From Sphingopyxis yananensis (GTDB lineage Bacteria > Pseudomonadota > Alphaproteobacteria > Sphingomonadales > Sphingomonadaceae): DNA of 64,000 nucleotides. Shown piece after piece: positions 34,687 to 42,540 of this stretch. The notes under the pieces were generated by a model that was given only the letters and a program-made list of their open reading frames with translations, was not told the origin of the DNA and did not search any database. Position numbers and translations under genes: made by a program. The stretch lies in NCBI RefSeq assembly GCF_020687785.1, contig NZ_JAJEWI010000005.1, positions 248,001 to 312,000 of the forward strand, written 5' to 3'. Position 1 is the stretch's first letter, and each line of letters starts with the position of its first letter.

Positions 34687-37017
34687 TTAGAAGGAGCCGC
34701 GCAAGCTGATGCCATAGGTGCGCGGCGTGCCCATATAGGCGTTTTCATCGCCCGTCTGAATGGGGGTGTTGAATGACAAAGCGACATAATCTTTGTTGAA
34801 CGCGTTTTGCACCCAGCCTTCGATTTGCCAGCCGCCGCCAGCCGATTTGATGCCGATATTGCCGTTGACGAGGCCGATGGCGCCGCGCCGCGCGGTGGAT
34901 GCGGTATTGATAAACTGACTGGAGCTATATTGATATTGCACACGGCCCGTCAGATTCAGGTCGCTGGTCAGCGGTTGGTCGAGGCTGATGCTGGCATTGC
35001 CCGAAAATTTTGAGGCATAGCGGAAGCGTTGGCCCGACAAGGCAGGGTCAAGGTTGGCGTCCTTGCCATAGCGGGCGTGGGGCAGCCAAATACCGTCGAG
35101 GCCCAAGGTCAGCGATGGGGTGATTTCGAACAGCGATTCAAATTCTGCGCCATAGCTTTTGGCGGATGGGCTGTTGAGAACAGTGAATTGCAGGCCGACA
35201 AATTGCGCGACCTGAAGGTCCGAAATATCGTTATAGAACAGGGCGATATTGGTGCGTGCGCGGCGGTCCCAATAATCAAATTTGGCACCCAATTCGACCG
35301 AATTGACGGTTTCCGGCTTGAAGCGGGGGTCGAGCGGCACGCCGCCCACGGTTTCGACCGGATTATTGGCACGGGTGCCCGCGCCATTGGCATCAATGTT
35401 GACGCCGCCAGCCTTGAAGCCGCGATTATAGGTCAGATAGACCATGGCGCCGTCGCTGGGGCGGTATTGGAGGCCAGCGGTGCCGGACAGGGCCTTGTCG
35501 GTGGTGGAGGCTTGGTAGGTCGGGCCAGGTTGCACGCCGAGCAGGCGGAAGGCGTCATTCAGTTCCGGACGATAGAAGCTGTTGGCGAATTGGCCTTTCT
35601 TTTTCTCGATGGAATAGCGCAGGCCGCCGATCAGGCTGAGTTGATCCGTCACATCGACATTCAGATGCGCGAAGGCGGCGTAAGAGGTGGCGTTTCCGCC
35701 CATCGTTTCGCCAGCCCAGCGGCCGGGGGCGGCATAAGCGGTGCCCGCCGGAGCGCCCGTAGAAGCATTTAAAATAGCGTCGATATAGGCCTGACCTTGG
35801 GACATCCAATAAAGGTCGCGGGTCATGTTTAATTTTTCGTCGGAATAGAAAAGGCCCAAGACATAATCGGCGCTAATTGACGGTATTTCGCCATTATAAG
35901 TGAGTTCTTGGGAGAAAAATTGGCTTTTGAAGCTTTCGTCCAGTTCGAAAATATCGGCACCGGAAAAATCGGCGTCGGCGCGGTCTTGGTGCAGGTTAAA
36001 TTCGCGCAAGGCTGTGACCGATTTCAACGTTCCGCTGCCCAAATTGGCATTGACGTGCAGGGTCATGCCATAATCTTCGATATGTTGACGCGACGGGGCG
36101 CTGAGGACTTGTTGAAAGTCGTTGCGCTTTTTGGATGGCAAGCTGAGGCCGCGCGCGGCGGTCAGCGCATCGACGAGCGGCTGGGTTGGGCCGTCGATAT
36201 AGTCGCTGGTCGCATAGCAGCAATCGCCCTTGGATTTGGAATAATCGGCGATCAGGCGCATGGAAAAATCAGAGCTGGGTTCAATCAGCAATTGCGCTTT
36301 ATAGGCTTGCGCCTTGAGTTGGTTGTGGCGGCGGTCGGTGTTGGGGTCGCGCAAAAAGCCTTCGTCTTCGCTATACATGGCGGAGAGGCGCAGCGCCGCG
36401 ACGTCGTTGATGGGCACATTGACCGCGCCCTTGGCATCTAGGGCGCCATAATTGCCATAGCCCAGTTCTACATTGCCCTGAACCTCGGCCGTATTGGGGC
36501 GGGTGGTTTCGACCAACACCGCGCCAGCCGAGGTGTTTTTGCCGAACAATGTGCCTTGGGGGCCGCGCAGCACCTGAAGCGAGCCGACATCGAGGAAATT
36601 TTGCAACGCCGAGGCGGCGCGGGTGCGGTAAACGCCGTCGATGAAAATGCCGACGCCGCCTTCGAAGGTGCGGCTGTTGCCCGTGGTGCCGAGGCCGCGA
36701 ATGACGACATTGGCGCTGGACGATGAGATGTTGGAGGCGCGAAATTGGATGCTGGGCGAAATATTGGAAATATTGGCGATATTTTCCACACGGGCTTCGG
36801 CCAATGTTTCCGCGCTGGCCGCTGTGATTGCGACGGGCACATCTTGCAATCGCTGTTCCCGGCGCTGGGCGGTGACCAAAATTTCGTCGAGGCCGTCGGC
36901 GCTGGCGGAAGTACGGCTGCTGCTATCTTGAGCAATGGCAGGGCTGGCCGTGAGTGCGACGCTGGAGAGTAAAAGTAGCGAAAATTTGCGCGCAGCTGTG
37001 GTGTTGAAACCTTTCAA
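34687..37017 (-). CDS. TonB-dependent receptor
   Basis: 776 residues. Signal peptide SLLLLSSVALTASPAIAQ is followed by a TonB-box-like DEILVTAQRREQRLQDVPVAI, the plug domain with VVIRGLGTTGNSRTFEGGVGIFIDGVYR and VLRGPQGTLFGKNTSAGAV, and a barrel ending YGISLRGSF with the terminal aromatic residue needed for outer-membrane assembly. This plug type is common in sphingomonads for uptake of aromatic, steroid-like or siderophore ligands. It is followed on the minus strand by the pirin gene and preceded by a TetR regulator on the same strand. Confidence 0.95.
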   Translation of the reverse strand: MKGFNTTAARKFSLLLLSSVALTASPAIAQDSSSRTSASADGLDEILVTAQRREQRLQDVPVAITAASAETLAEARVENIANISNISPSIQFRASNISSSSANVVIRGLGTTGNSRTFEGGVGIFIDGVYRTRAASALQNFLDVGSLQVLRGPQGTLFGKNTSAGAVLVETTRPNTAEVQGNVELGYGNYGALDAKGAVNVPINDVAALRLSAMYSEDEGFLRDPNTDRRHNQLKAQAYKAQLLIEPSSDFSMRLIADYSKSKGDCCYATSDYIDGPTQPLVDALTAARGLSLPSKKRNDFQQVLSAPSRQHIEDYGMTLHVNANLGSGTLKSVTALREFNLHQDRADADFSGADIFELDESFKSQFFSQELTYNGEIPSISADYVLGLFYSDEKLNMTRDLYWMSQGQAYIDAILNASTGAPAGTAYAAPGRWAGETMGGNATSYAAFAHLNVDVTDQLSLIGGLRYSIEKKKGQFANSFYRPELNDAFRLLGVQPGPTYQASTTDKALSGTAGLQYRPSDGAMVYLTYNRGFKAGGVNIDANGAGTRANNPVETVGGVPLDPRFKPETVNSVELGAKFDYWDRRARTNIALFYNDISDLQVAQFVGLQFTVLNSPSAKSYGAEFESLFEITPSLTLGLDGIWLPHARYGKDANLDPALSGQRFRYASKFSGNASISLDQPLTSDLNLTGRVQYQYSSSQFINTASTARRGAIGLVNGNIGIKSAGGGWQIEGWVQNAFNKDYVALSFNTPIQTGDENAYMGTPRTYGISLRGSF

Positions 37018-37148
37018 TTCATCCTCCCAGATATATTATATTTGTTGTGGGAAGATAACTATATGGACGTCCAACAAGTGTCAATTGATTGTGAAATTGG
37101 TAGCGCGCTGTCGGTTTTGATCTGTTATGTTATGGATATTATTTGAAT

Positions 37149-37805
37149 TTATGCGGTTGCCGTTTGACCAGTGGCAAGATTGGCACGGATGCTGGGTAAG
37201 GCCATGTCGCAAATAGGTTGCACGTCAAATTGCGGATCAAGCAGGCGCTGAGTCGCCACGCCCAATTGAAAGGCCCCAATGGATAAAGCGGCGGTGTCGG
37301 GGTTGATGGCGGGATGAATGACGCCGCAGGCTTGGCCGCGGGTGATCATGTCGCGCAGCGTGATTCTGACACGTTCATGCGCGTCGATAAAGGCTGGGTG
37401 GATCGCCGATTTATTCGCAATCGTCGCCGCTAGCAGCACAAAATAGGACAAGGCCAGCTTGTCATCAATCATTCGGCCAAAGAAGAAGCGTATATAGCAC
37501 ATAATCTCTTCGAGTGGGTTGGCGGCCTGATGCATATCTGGCGCTTTGCTGGCGTCGATATGGTCGTTGAGAAATGCGACAACGGCCAGAACCAGCCCGT
37601 CTTTGGATCCGAATTTTTGGCTGGCGAGGCCGCGCGAAAAACCCGACACTTCGCCAACACGGTCAAAGGTCAGGGCGCTATAGCCTTCTTCCACCAATAT
37701 TTGGGCTGCGGCTGAGAGGAGTCGAAATTCGGACTCGCTGCTGCGGTCGGCCTGAGATTTTTTGGACCGTGTCGGGGCAGATCGTGTGGAAGCCGTTTTT
37801 GCCAT
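37149..37805 (-). CDS. TetR/AcrR family transcriptional regulator
   Basis: 218 residues. The N-terminal DNA-binding domain is typical: LLSAAAQILVEEGYSALTFDRVGEVSGFSRGLASQKFGSKDGL (helix-turn-helix near residues 45-70). The C-terminal ligand domain has FFFGRMIDDKLALSYFVLLA. A basic, Ser/Thr-rich N-terminal tail of about 25 residues precedes it. It lies upstream of the TonB receptor on the same strand with a 131-base gap that could hold its operator. The ligand is unknown. Confidence 0.9.
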   Translation of the reverse strand: MAKTASTRSAPTRSKKSQADRSSESEFRLLSAAAQILVEEGYSALTFDRVGEVSGFSRGLASQKFGSKDGLVLAVVAFLNDHIDASKAPDMHQAANPLEEIMCYIRFFFGRMIDDKLALSYFVLLAATIANKSAIHPAFIDAHERVRITLRDMITRGQACGVIHPAINPDTAALSIGAFQLGVATQRLLDPQFDVQPICDMALPSIRANLATGQTATA

Positions 37806-37860
37806 ATTGGGGTTAAGGCCAATAGTTGGGCAAGAAGCAAATGAAATTGAGCATGGCTGT

Positions 37861-38325
37861 TCAGTTCACCGGCAATTCTGTTGTGCTTTTAATTTCGGAT
37901 AGCGCGATAGTGGATTGAATTTCTTGGATGCCGTCCAATTTGCTGAGGCGGTCAAAAAAGAAGCGTTCATAAGCGTCGATATCTTTGGCGACGATACGAA
38001 GCATGAAGTCCATTCCGCCGATCAAGACATAGGCTTCCAAGACTTCGGGGAAGGCATGGATGGCTTTGCTAAATTCGTCCAGATTGGCGCGGCCATGGGC
38101 GTTGAGTTTGATTTGAGCAAAGAGGTGAGCGTTCAGGCCAATGGCGCGGCGGTCGACCAGCGCGACGCGGCGCTTGATAAAACCATCGCGCTGTAGGCGG
38201 TCAATCCGCCGCCAGCAGGGGGATGGGGATAGGCCGACACGGTCGGCGAGTTCTGCCGTGGTCAGGCTGGCGTCGCGTTGAAGTTCGCGAAGAATCTTTT
38301 TTTCAAATTCGTCCAGTTCGGTCAT
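37861..38325 (-). CDS. Lrp/AsnC family transcriptional regulator
   Basis: 154 residues: an N-terminal winged helix (LDEFEKKILRELQRDASLTTAELADRVGLSPSPCWRRI) and a C-terminal RAM/ACT-like domain (FPEVLEAYVLIGGMDFMLRIVAKD). These bind amino acids and regulate nearby amino-acid genes. It is transcribed divergently from a leucine-dehydrogenase-like gene 121 bases away, so control of that gene in response to branched-chain amino acids is a natural inference. Confidence 0.93.
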   Translation of the reverse strand: MTELDEFEKKILRELQRDASLTTAELADRVGLSPSPCWRRIDRLQRDGFIKRRVALVDRRAIGLNAHLFAQIKLNAHGRANLDEFSKAIHAFPEVLEAYVLIGGMDFMLRIVAKDIDAYERFFFDRLSKLDGIQEIQSTIALSEIKSTTELPVN

Positions 38326-38446
38326 TTTATTCTCAGTCTTCTAAATATCGGGTGTAATATTCCCAAGAATCGCAAAAACCGCAAGAAAGGAACGAAGTTT
38401 TGCCTGACGCGCGCTGGCATAAGCGCGGCTGAGGAGATTTGAGGCA

Positions 38447-39571
38447 ATGTTAGTTCGGCACTATGGGCAGGCGCCCGCAGCAGAAACGATCCGGTTGGAG
38501 GATAAGTCTGTAGGCTTGAACGGGGTGATTGTGATTCACTCGGCAATCGGTCGGCCTGCGATGGGGGGCTGCCGCCTGTGGGATTATATGGATGTGGCAG
38601 ACATGCTGACTGATGCCAGCGGCTTGGCCGCCAGCATGAGCTATAAAAATGCCTTGGCGGGGTTGCCGGTGGGCGGCGGCAAAGCCGTGCTGCGTTTGCC
38701 CAGCCAGCCTTTTGATCGGTCCGCTTTATTTGCGGCCTTTGGGCAGGCGGTGAATGATTTGCGCGGGCAATATGTCACGGCGCAGGATGCGGGCACCGAT
38801 GGGAGCGACATGGAAGATGTCGCGCGCCGCACAAAATATGTGGCGGGGCTGCCGATGCGGCGGAGCGCCGCAGAGGATATGGCAGGCGGAGACCCATCGC
38901 CGTGGACCGCTGATGGGGTCTTTGCATCCATTGTTGCGGGGGCCGAGGCCGTATTTGGTGCGGATTTGCGCGGGATGCGTGTGGGGGTTCAAGGGACTGG
39001 CAAAGTGGGCGGCGAATTGTGCCGCCGCTTGGCGGATGCTGGGGCGCAATTGGTGATTGCCGATCGTGCGCCGGGGCGGCGCGATCGGTTGGCGGCCATT
39101 CTCAAGGCGCGGGTTGTGCCAGCGGAAAATATCATGGCCGAGGAAGTTGATATTTTGGTTCCTTGTGCGCTGGGTGGCGGGCTGACGATGATGGCCGTTG
39201 ATCAGATGAAGGCGCGGCTGGTGTGCGGCGCGGCGAATAACCCCTTGGCCACCAGAGATGCCGCGCAAGCGATGCACGACAGCGGAATTGTATATGTGCC
39301 CGATTATGTCGCCAATGCGGGGGGCGTGATTAGTGTGGCGGGCGAATATTTGGGGGAAACCCAAGCGGATGTTGCGGCACGTGTGGCGCAAATTGGCCCG
39401 CGCGTGAGCCGGATTTTGGAGCAAGCAAAGGCTGGCGATATGCTACCAGTGGATGTCGCGGACGCTATGGCAGAACAGGCCATGGCAGAGCAGCGCCGAA
39501 CCGAGCAAAGCCGCAAAGTGCAGGGGGAGGCGCCAACGGGCGCGAGGCTGCCTCAACGGGAGGCGGCATGA
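38447..39571 (+). CDS. Glu/Leu/Phe/Val family amino acid dehydrogenase (leucine dehydrogenase-like)
   Basis: 374 residues. The substrate-binding lysine sits in the glycine-rich VGGGKAVLRLP, and RPAMGGCRLWDY and SYKNALAGLPVGG match leucine and phenylalanine dehydrogenases. The NAD-binding motif is VGVQGTGKVGGELCRRL and the later GAANNPL and PDYVANAGGVI are conserved. It oxidatively deaminates a branched-chain or aromatic amino acid to the 2-oxo acid with NAD+. A 40-residue Ala/Gln/Arg-rich tail follows the core. It is divergent from Lrp and its stop overlaps the next gene (ATGA). Confidence 0.9.
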   Translation: MLVRHYGQAPAAETIRLEDKSVGLNGVIVIHSAIGRPAMGGCRLWDYMDVADMLTDASGLAASMSYKNALAGLPVGGGKAVLRLPSQPFDRSALFAAFGQAVNDLRGQYVTAQDAGTDGSDMEDVARRTKYVAGLPMRRSAAEDMAGGDPSPWTADGVFASIVAGAEAVFGADLRGMRVGVQGTGKVGGELCRRLADAGAQLVIADRAPGRRDRLAAILKARVVPAENIMAEEVDILVPCALGGGLTMMAVDQMKARLVCGAANNPLATRDAAQAMHDSGIVYVPDYVANAGGVISVAGEYLGETQADVAARVAQIGPRVSRILEQAKAGDMLPVDVADAMAEQAMAEQRRTEQSRKVQGEAPTGARLPQREAA

Positions 39572-39852
39572 TGTCGCCGCCCATTTCCTTTGCCGCCAAG
39601 GCCAGCGCGGACCCGCAAGTGATGCTGCGTATTTTGGGCTTATTTGCGCAGCGATATCGCGTGCCCCGCTATGTGTCGGCGGTAAAAGTGGGGGAGGCGT
39701 TGCACATCAGCCTTGAGGTGGACGAGTTGAGCGAGGAAGCCGCCGAGATTTTATGTTGGAAAATGCAGCAGATTGTGAGCGTGCGGCAGGCGGAATGGGC
39801 CGTCATGACCAATGTAACGCGGCTGCTGGTCGGAGTTGGCGGTGCGGCCTGA
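39568..39852 (+). CDS. Small ACT-like domain protein coupled to the amino acid dehydrogenase
   Basis: 94 residues. The pattern QVMLRILGLFAQRYRVPRYVSAVKVGEALHISLEV then EEAAEILCWKMQQIVSV suggests a beta-alpha-beta-beta-alpha ACT-type fold like that of the small regulatory subunit of acetolactate synthase, which binds branched-chain amino acids. This is inferred from pattern only. The four-base overlap with the dehydrogenase gene suggests that it regulates or partners that enzyme. ATG at 39568 or 39571 may start translation. Confidence 0.6.
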   Translation: MMSPPISFAAKASADPQVMLRILGLFAQRYRVPRYVSAVKVGEALHISLEVDELSEEAAEILCWKMQQIVSVRQAEWAVMTNVTRLLVGVGGAA

Positions 39853-40525
39853 TTGGATGGGCGCGGCAAAAGCCGTTTGAGTGGGTGGTCGCAGCAAGAA
39901 TTGGGTTGCTGGCGGGCGTGGGCGTGGGATCTGCGGACACCGCCAAGGGATGGGTGCAAGTTCTGTATTTTGCGACATTTGCAAATGACCGCAATAGGTC
40001 CAAGAAAATCACAGTGTAGGCGCGAATGTGATCTGGGAAAATATGATAAATGTTGATCATATAGCGAGGTGCGGGCGCGAAATTCCGATATTGATGATCA
40101 CTAATGGATGCTTTTGGCTGTGTTTATCCGGAAAATGAAGCCGGATAGGTTTATTGGTTCATCAAGAATAGCGAATATTATTGATACTCGTTGGCGCTTG
40201 GGGATGAGGCAGGTGGAGGGGTTTTTGACCAAAATATCCTATTTTCTTGTTATCGGACATGCGAATTATATTGTTATATTTTGATAGGGTGATCGGTTGA
40301 CTCGCAAAATGAATAGAGTTTAACATTGCTATTAAATGAAGTTTTGGAATTATTTCATTTAATGGGATTGTTGAAAGATTCTCTGTCGATTTTGCATGGG
40401 TTTTTCTTCTGAGGCATCAGAGCATTGGTAAAAATGCGCGGCTAGGGAACTATAAGCAGTCCATATGCATTGTCTGCAACATGCAGGTCCTTGTTTGTAG
40501 GTGCCTTCCTTAGAGGAAAACGGTA
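39853..40525. other. Long A+T-rich leader of the mucR-type gene, no gene seen
   Basis: After about 160 bases of mixed sequence, the region becomes rich in A+T with many TA steps, especially from about 40020 to 40400. It contains an inverted repeat TATCCGG (40125-40131) / CCGGATA (40141-40147). MucR/Ros proteins bind such A+T-rich regions and often repress themselves, so this may be an autoregulatory region. GAGGAAAA at about 40513 is the ribosome-binding site of the downstream gene. Confidence 0.5.
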
Positions 40526-40966
40526 ATGGAAGATGAAAATTTGCTGGTGACGCTGACCGCGGATATCGTTGCTGCGCATGTGAGTCATAATAATGTTGCA
40601 ATGAGTGATATTCCGGTGGTGATCCGTTCCGTCCACGATGCTTTGTCTGCACTGGGCAAAGAGGTCGTCGAAGAAGTGAAGCAGGAACCGGCTGTGTCGA
40701 TCCGCTCATCGGTGAAGCCGGACCATATTGTTTGTTTAGAGGACGGTAAGAAGCTGACCATGCTGCGCCGTTACTTGATGACCCATTATGGTATGACGCC
40801 TGATGAATATCGGACGAAGTGGGGCCTGCCCAAGGATTATCCGATGGTTGCGCCCAATTATGCGGAACGCCGCCGTGCCTTGGCCAAGGAAATTGGCTTG
40901 GGTGGGAAGGGCAAGTCCAGCCCTGCGCGCCGCAAGCCCGTTGGACGTCCGCCCCGCGCGAGCTGA
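40526..40966 (+). CDS. mucR: MucR/Ros family transcriptional regulator
   Basis: 146 residues. The zinc-finger region DHIVCLEDGKKLTMLRRYL, MTHYGMTPDEYRTKWGLP and YPMVAPNYAERRRALAKEIGLG are diagnostic of MucR/Ros proteins, with an oligomerising N-terminus and a basic, proline-rich C-terminal tail (RRKPVGRPPR). MucR proteins are H-NS-like regulators that bind A+T-rich promoters and control surface polysaccharide, motility and the cell cycle. The start follows GAGGAAAACGGTA. The unusually long A+T-rich leader upstream may be its own target. Confidence 0.93.
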   Translation: MEDENLLVTLTADIVAAHVSHNNVAMSDIPVVIRSVHDALSALGKEVVEEVKQEPAVSIRSSVKPDHIVCLEDGKKLTMLRRYLMTHYGMTPDEYRTKWGLPKDYPMVAPNYAERRRALAKEIGLGGKGKSSPARRKPVGRPPRAS

Positions 40967-41120
40967 TCTTCCGCCGCTTGGCCTGATCCTCGTTGGGCGG
41001 GCTGCCTAGGGCGTTGGTGCTGCTGGGGCAGGTTGATGCCATATGCTCGTTGCATGGCATGGTACGGCATGGGTGGCACTGGGCCAATGGGGCCAAAGAT
41101 TGGGATGCATGATAAAGAAT

Positions 41121-41153
41121 AACAGCCGCTGCGCCCATGGCGCAGCGGCTGTT
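41121..41153. terminator. Strong hairpin between mucR-type gene and the small minus-strand gene
   Basis: AACAGCCGCTGCGCC (41121-41135) and GGCGCAGCGGCTGTT (41139-41153) form a perfect 15-pair stem with a three-base loop. GTTTTC follows on the plus strand and ATTCTTT on the minus strand. Confidence 0.85.
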
Positions 41154-41165
41154 GTTTTCATGATG

Positions 41166-41375
41166 TTATTGATCCTTGGGTTTCAATGTGACCCAAATGC
41201 TGATGGGAGCAGCGAATTTGCCCGGTGCGGGTTTGCCCACGTCAATACGTTCTGCCGTGACCATTTGGCCGTCGGCGAGGGTGAAGCTGGCCCATGGTTT
41301 GGGCATTCGGTTGAAGCTCATCTTTTGGAGCGGTTGACCGGTGACGGTGTTCATAATCGTTGCAGTAATAGCCAT
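41166..41375 (-). CDS. Small hypothetical protein
   Basis: 69 residues, predicted beta-rich (ITATIMNTVTG, WASFTLADGQMVTAERIDVG, ISIWVTLKPKD) with no signal peptide and no recognised family. The terminator hairpin at 41121 lies directly after its stop, supporting a real transcript. The ribosome-binding site upstream of ATG 41375 is weak. Confidence 0.6.
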   Translation of the reverse strand: MAITATIMNTVTGQPLQKMSFNRMPKPWASFTLADGQMVTAERIDVGKPAPGKFAAPISIWVTLKPKDQ

Positions 41376-41465
41376 GGCCGCCGGTTAGCGGGGCGGATGG
41401 CCGATTGTCCATCCCTGAACAGAAATCTGTTCGATCTGTTCCGGTAAAAGGGCATAAGGGGTCCT

Positions 41466-42155
41466 ATGCAACAGGATTTTTTTGAATCGCAAGCGATTGA
41501 GGCCCGCCTATTGGGCCGTGATGACGTCATGGCCTTGCTGGGGACGCCGCAAGTGCTGCGGGATTGTGATTTGGAAGAGGCGGACTTGTCCGATCTGGAC
41601 TTGATGGACTGGACCTTTGAACGCTGTAATTTGCGCCGCACCAATTTCGCCTCGTCACGGTTGGAAGGGGCGCGGTTTCTGTCGTGCCGCGCTGCCTTTG
41701 CGTCTTGGACACGTTGTGATTTGGGTGGGGCGATATTTCGATTAACCGACTGTAACAATGCTGATTTTCGTCATAGCTATGTCGCCAATTTGCGCTTTGA
41801 GGGGTGCAAGTTGACGGGGGCCAATTTAACCGATGGTCGGGGGCTGGGCTGGTCGTTTGAAGAAGTGTTGTTGGTGGGTGCCACGCTGACGGGTCAAAGT
41901 TTTCGCAAGGCCAAATTGCTGCGCGTCGATTTTTCGCAGGCGGACCTGAGCAAATGTGATTTTCGCGGGGCGACCTTGGTGGGGTGCAGCCTGCGGGAGG
42001 CGCGGTTGGAGCGGGCCTTGTTTGATGGCGCAGATTTGCGCGAGGCTGATTTGGGCGGCGTAGCGGTGGCGGATTTGCGGATATTTCGCGGCGCGACCTT
42101 TTCCATGGCGCAGGCGGCGGATTTGCTGGCGGGATGCGGGATTAAGCTCGGGTGA
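41466..42155 (+). CDS. Pentapeptide repeat protein
   Basis: 229 residues, most of them arranged in A(D/N)Lxx-type pentapeptides: CDLEEADLSDLDLMDWTFER, CNLRRTNFASSRLEGARFLS, DFSQADLSKCDFRGATLVGC, RLERALFDGADLREADLGG. The fold is a right-handed beta helix. The size resembles Qnr/MfpA-like DNA mimics that protect DNA gyrase, but many family members have other or no known functions. The last 30 residues are a non-repeat cap. The gene is the last before the genomic island. Confidence 0.88.
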   Translation: MQQDFFESQAIEARLLGRDDVMALLGTPQVLRDCDLEEADLSDLDLMDWTFERCNLRRTNFASSRLEGARFLSCRAAFASWTRCDLGGAIFRLTDCNNADFRHSYVANLRFEGCKLTGANLTDGRGLGWSFEEVLLVGATLTGQSFRKAKLLRVDFSQADLSKCDFRGATLVGCSLREARLERALFDGADLREADLGGVAVADLRIFRGATFSMAQAADLLAGCGIKLG

Positions 42156-42240
42156 TGGCGATGAGGCGGGGGGCTGCGCGATAGCGGCGTGATGGTGATT
42201 GTGGAGCTTGTTCGCGTGGTCCCCGGTCACGGATGAAGAG

Positions 42241-42270
42241 GGTGTATTGCGTTTCGGTGTATTGCGTTTC
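42241..42270. repeat. 15-bp perfect tandem duplication
   Basis: GGTGTATTGCGTTTC occurs twice with no spacer, 83 bases outside the island boundary. Confidence 0.9.
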
Positions 42271-42352
42271 AGCGCCATCAGGAGCGCCAAGGCTAGCTTT
42301 GCGGGCGCGAAAGTTTTGCGCGGGGCGCTGCGCTTTTTCTTGATGTTTGAAG

Positions 42353-42370
42353 ATGGTGACCCCTACGGGA
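42353..42370. repeat. attL: duplicated tRNA-Glu 3' end
   Basis: ATGGTGACCCCTACGGGA is identical to 58631-58648. It is the far-end copy left by integrase-mediated insertion. Confidence 0.92.
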
Positions 42371-42395
42371 GGGGTAAATGCATCCCTCAGAGCCA

Positions 42396-42419
42396 CCAGA
42401 TTTCAGTTACTTAGACATG
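42396..42419 (-). repeat. Integrase arm-like sequence, left end
   Basis: On the minus strand, CATGTCTAAGTAACTGAAAT and the next four bases match 18 of 24 positions of 58573-58596 on the plus strand. The two copies lie near opposite ends of the island in inverted orientation. Confidence 0.55.
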
Positions 42420-42431
42420 TCTGGTGGCTGG

Positions 42432-42443
42432 TTTGTATCACAG
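42432..42443 (+). repeat. Short direct repeat TTTGTATCACAG, left copy
   Basis: It is identical to 58545-58556. A second shared string, TTGCCCATTTC, occurs at 42449-42459 and 58602-58612. These are candidate arm-type integrase sites. Confidence 0.5.
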
Positions 42444-42540
42444 GACTGTTGCCCATTTCCACTCGTAATATGAATTGCGGCGGGGGACTTCTCGATACAG
42501 CTAGGCAAGGGTCCGGAAGACGTCCAGCGTTACAGTGTTC

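Larger units (their letters stand above)
42156..42540. other. Left island junction region without protein genes
   Basis: The first 197 bases are chromosomal and contain a 15-bp tandem duplication. The 18-bp tRNA-Glu 3'-end duplicate at 42353-42370 marks the island boundary. Inside the island follow an inverted repeat AGCCACCAGA (42391-42400) / TCTGGTGGCT (42420-42429) and integrase arm-like sequences. No coding frame was supported. Confidence 0.7.
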
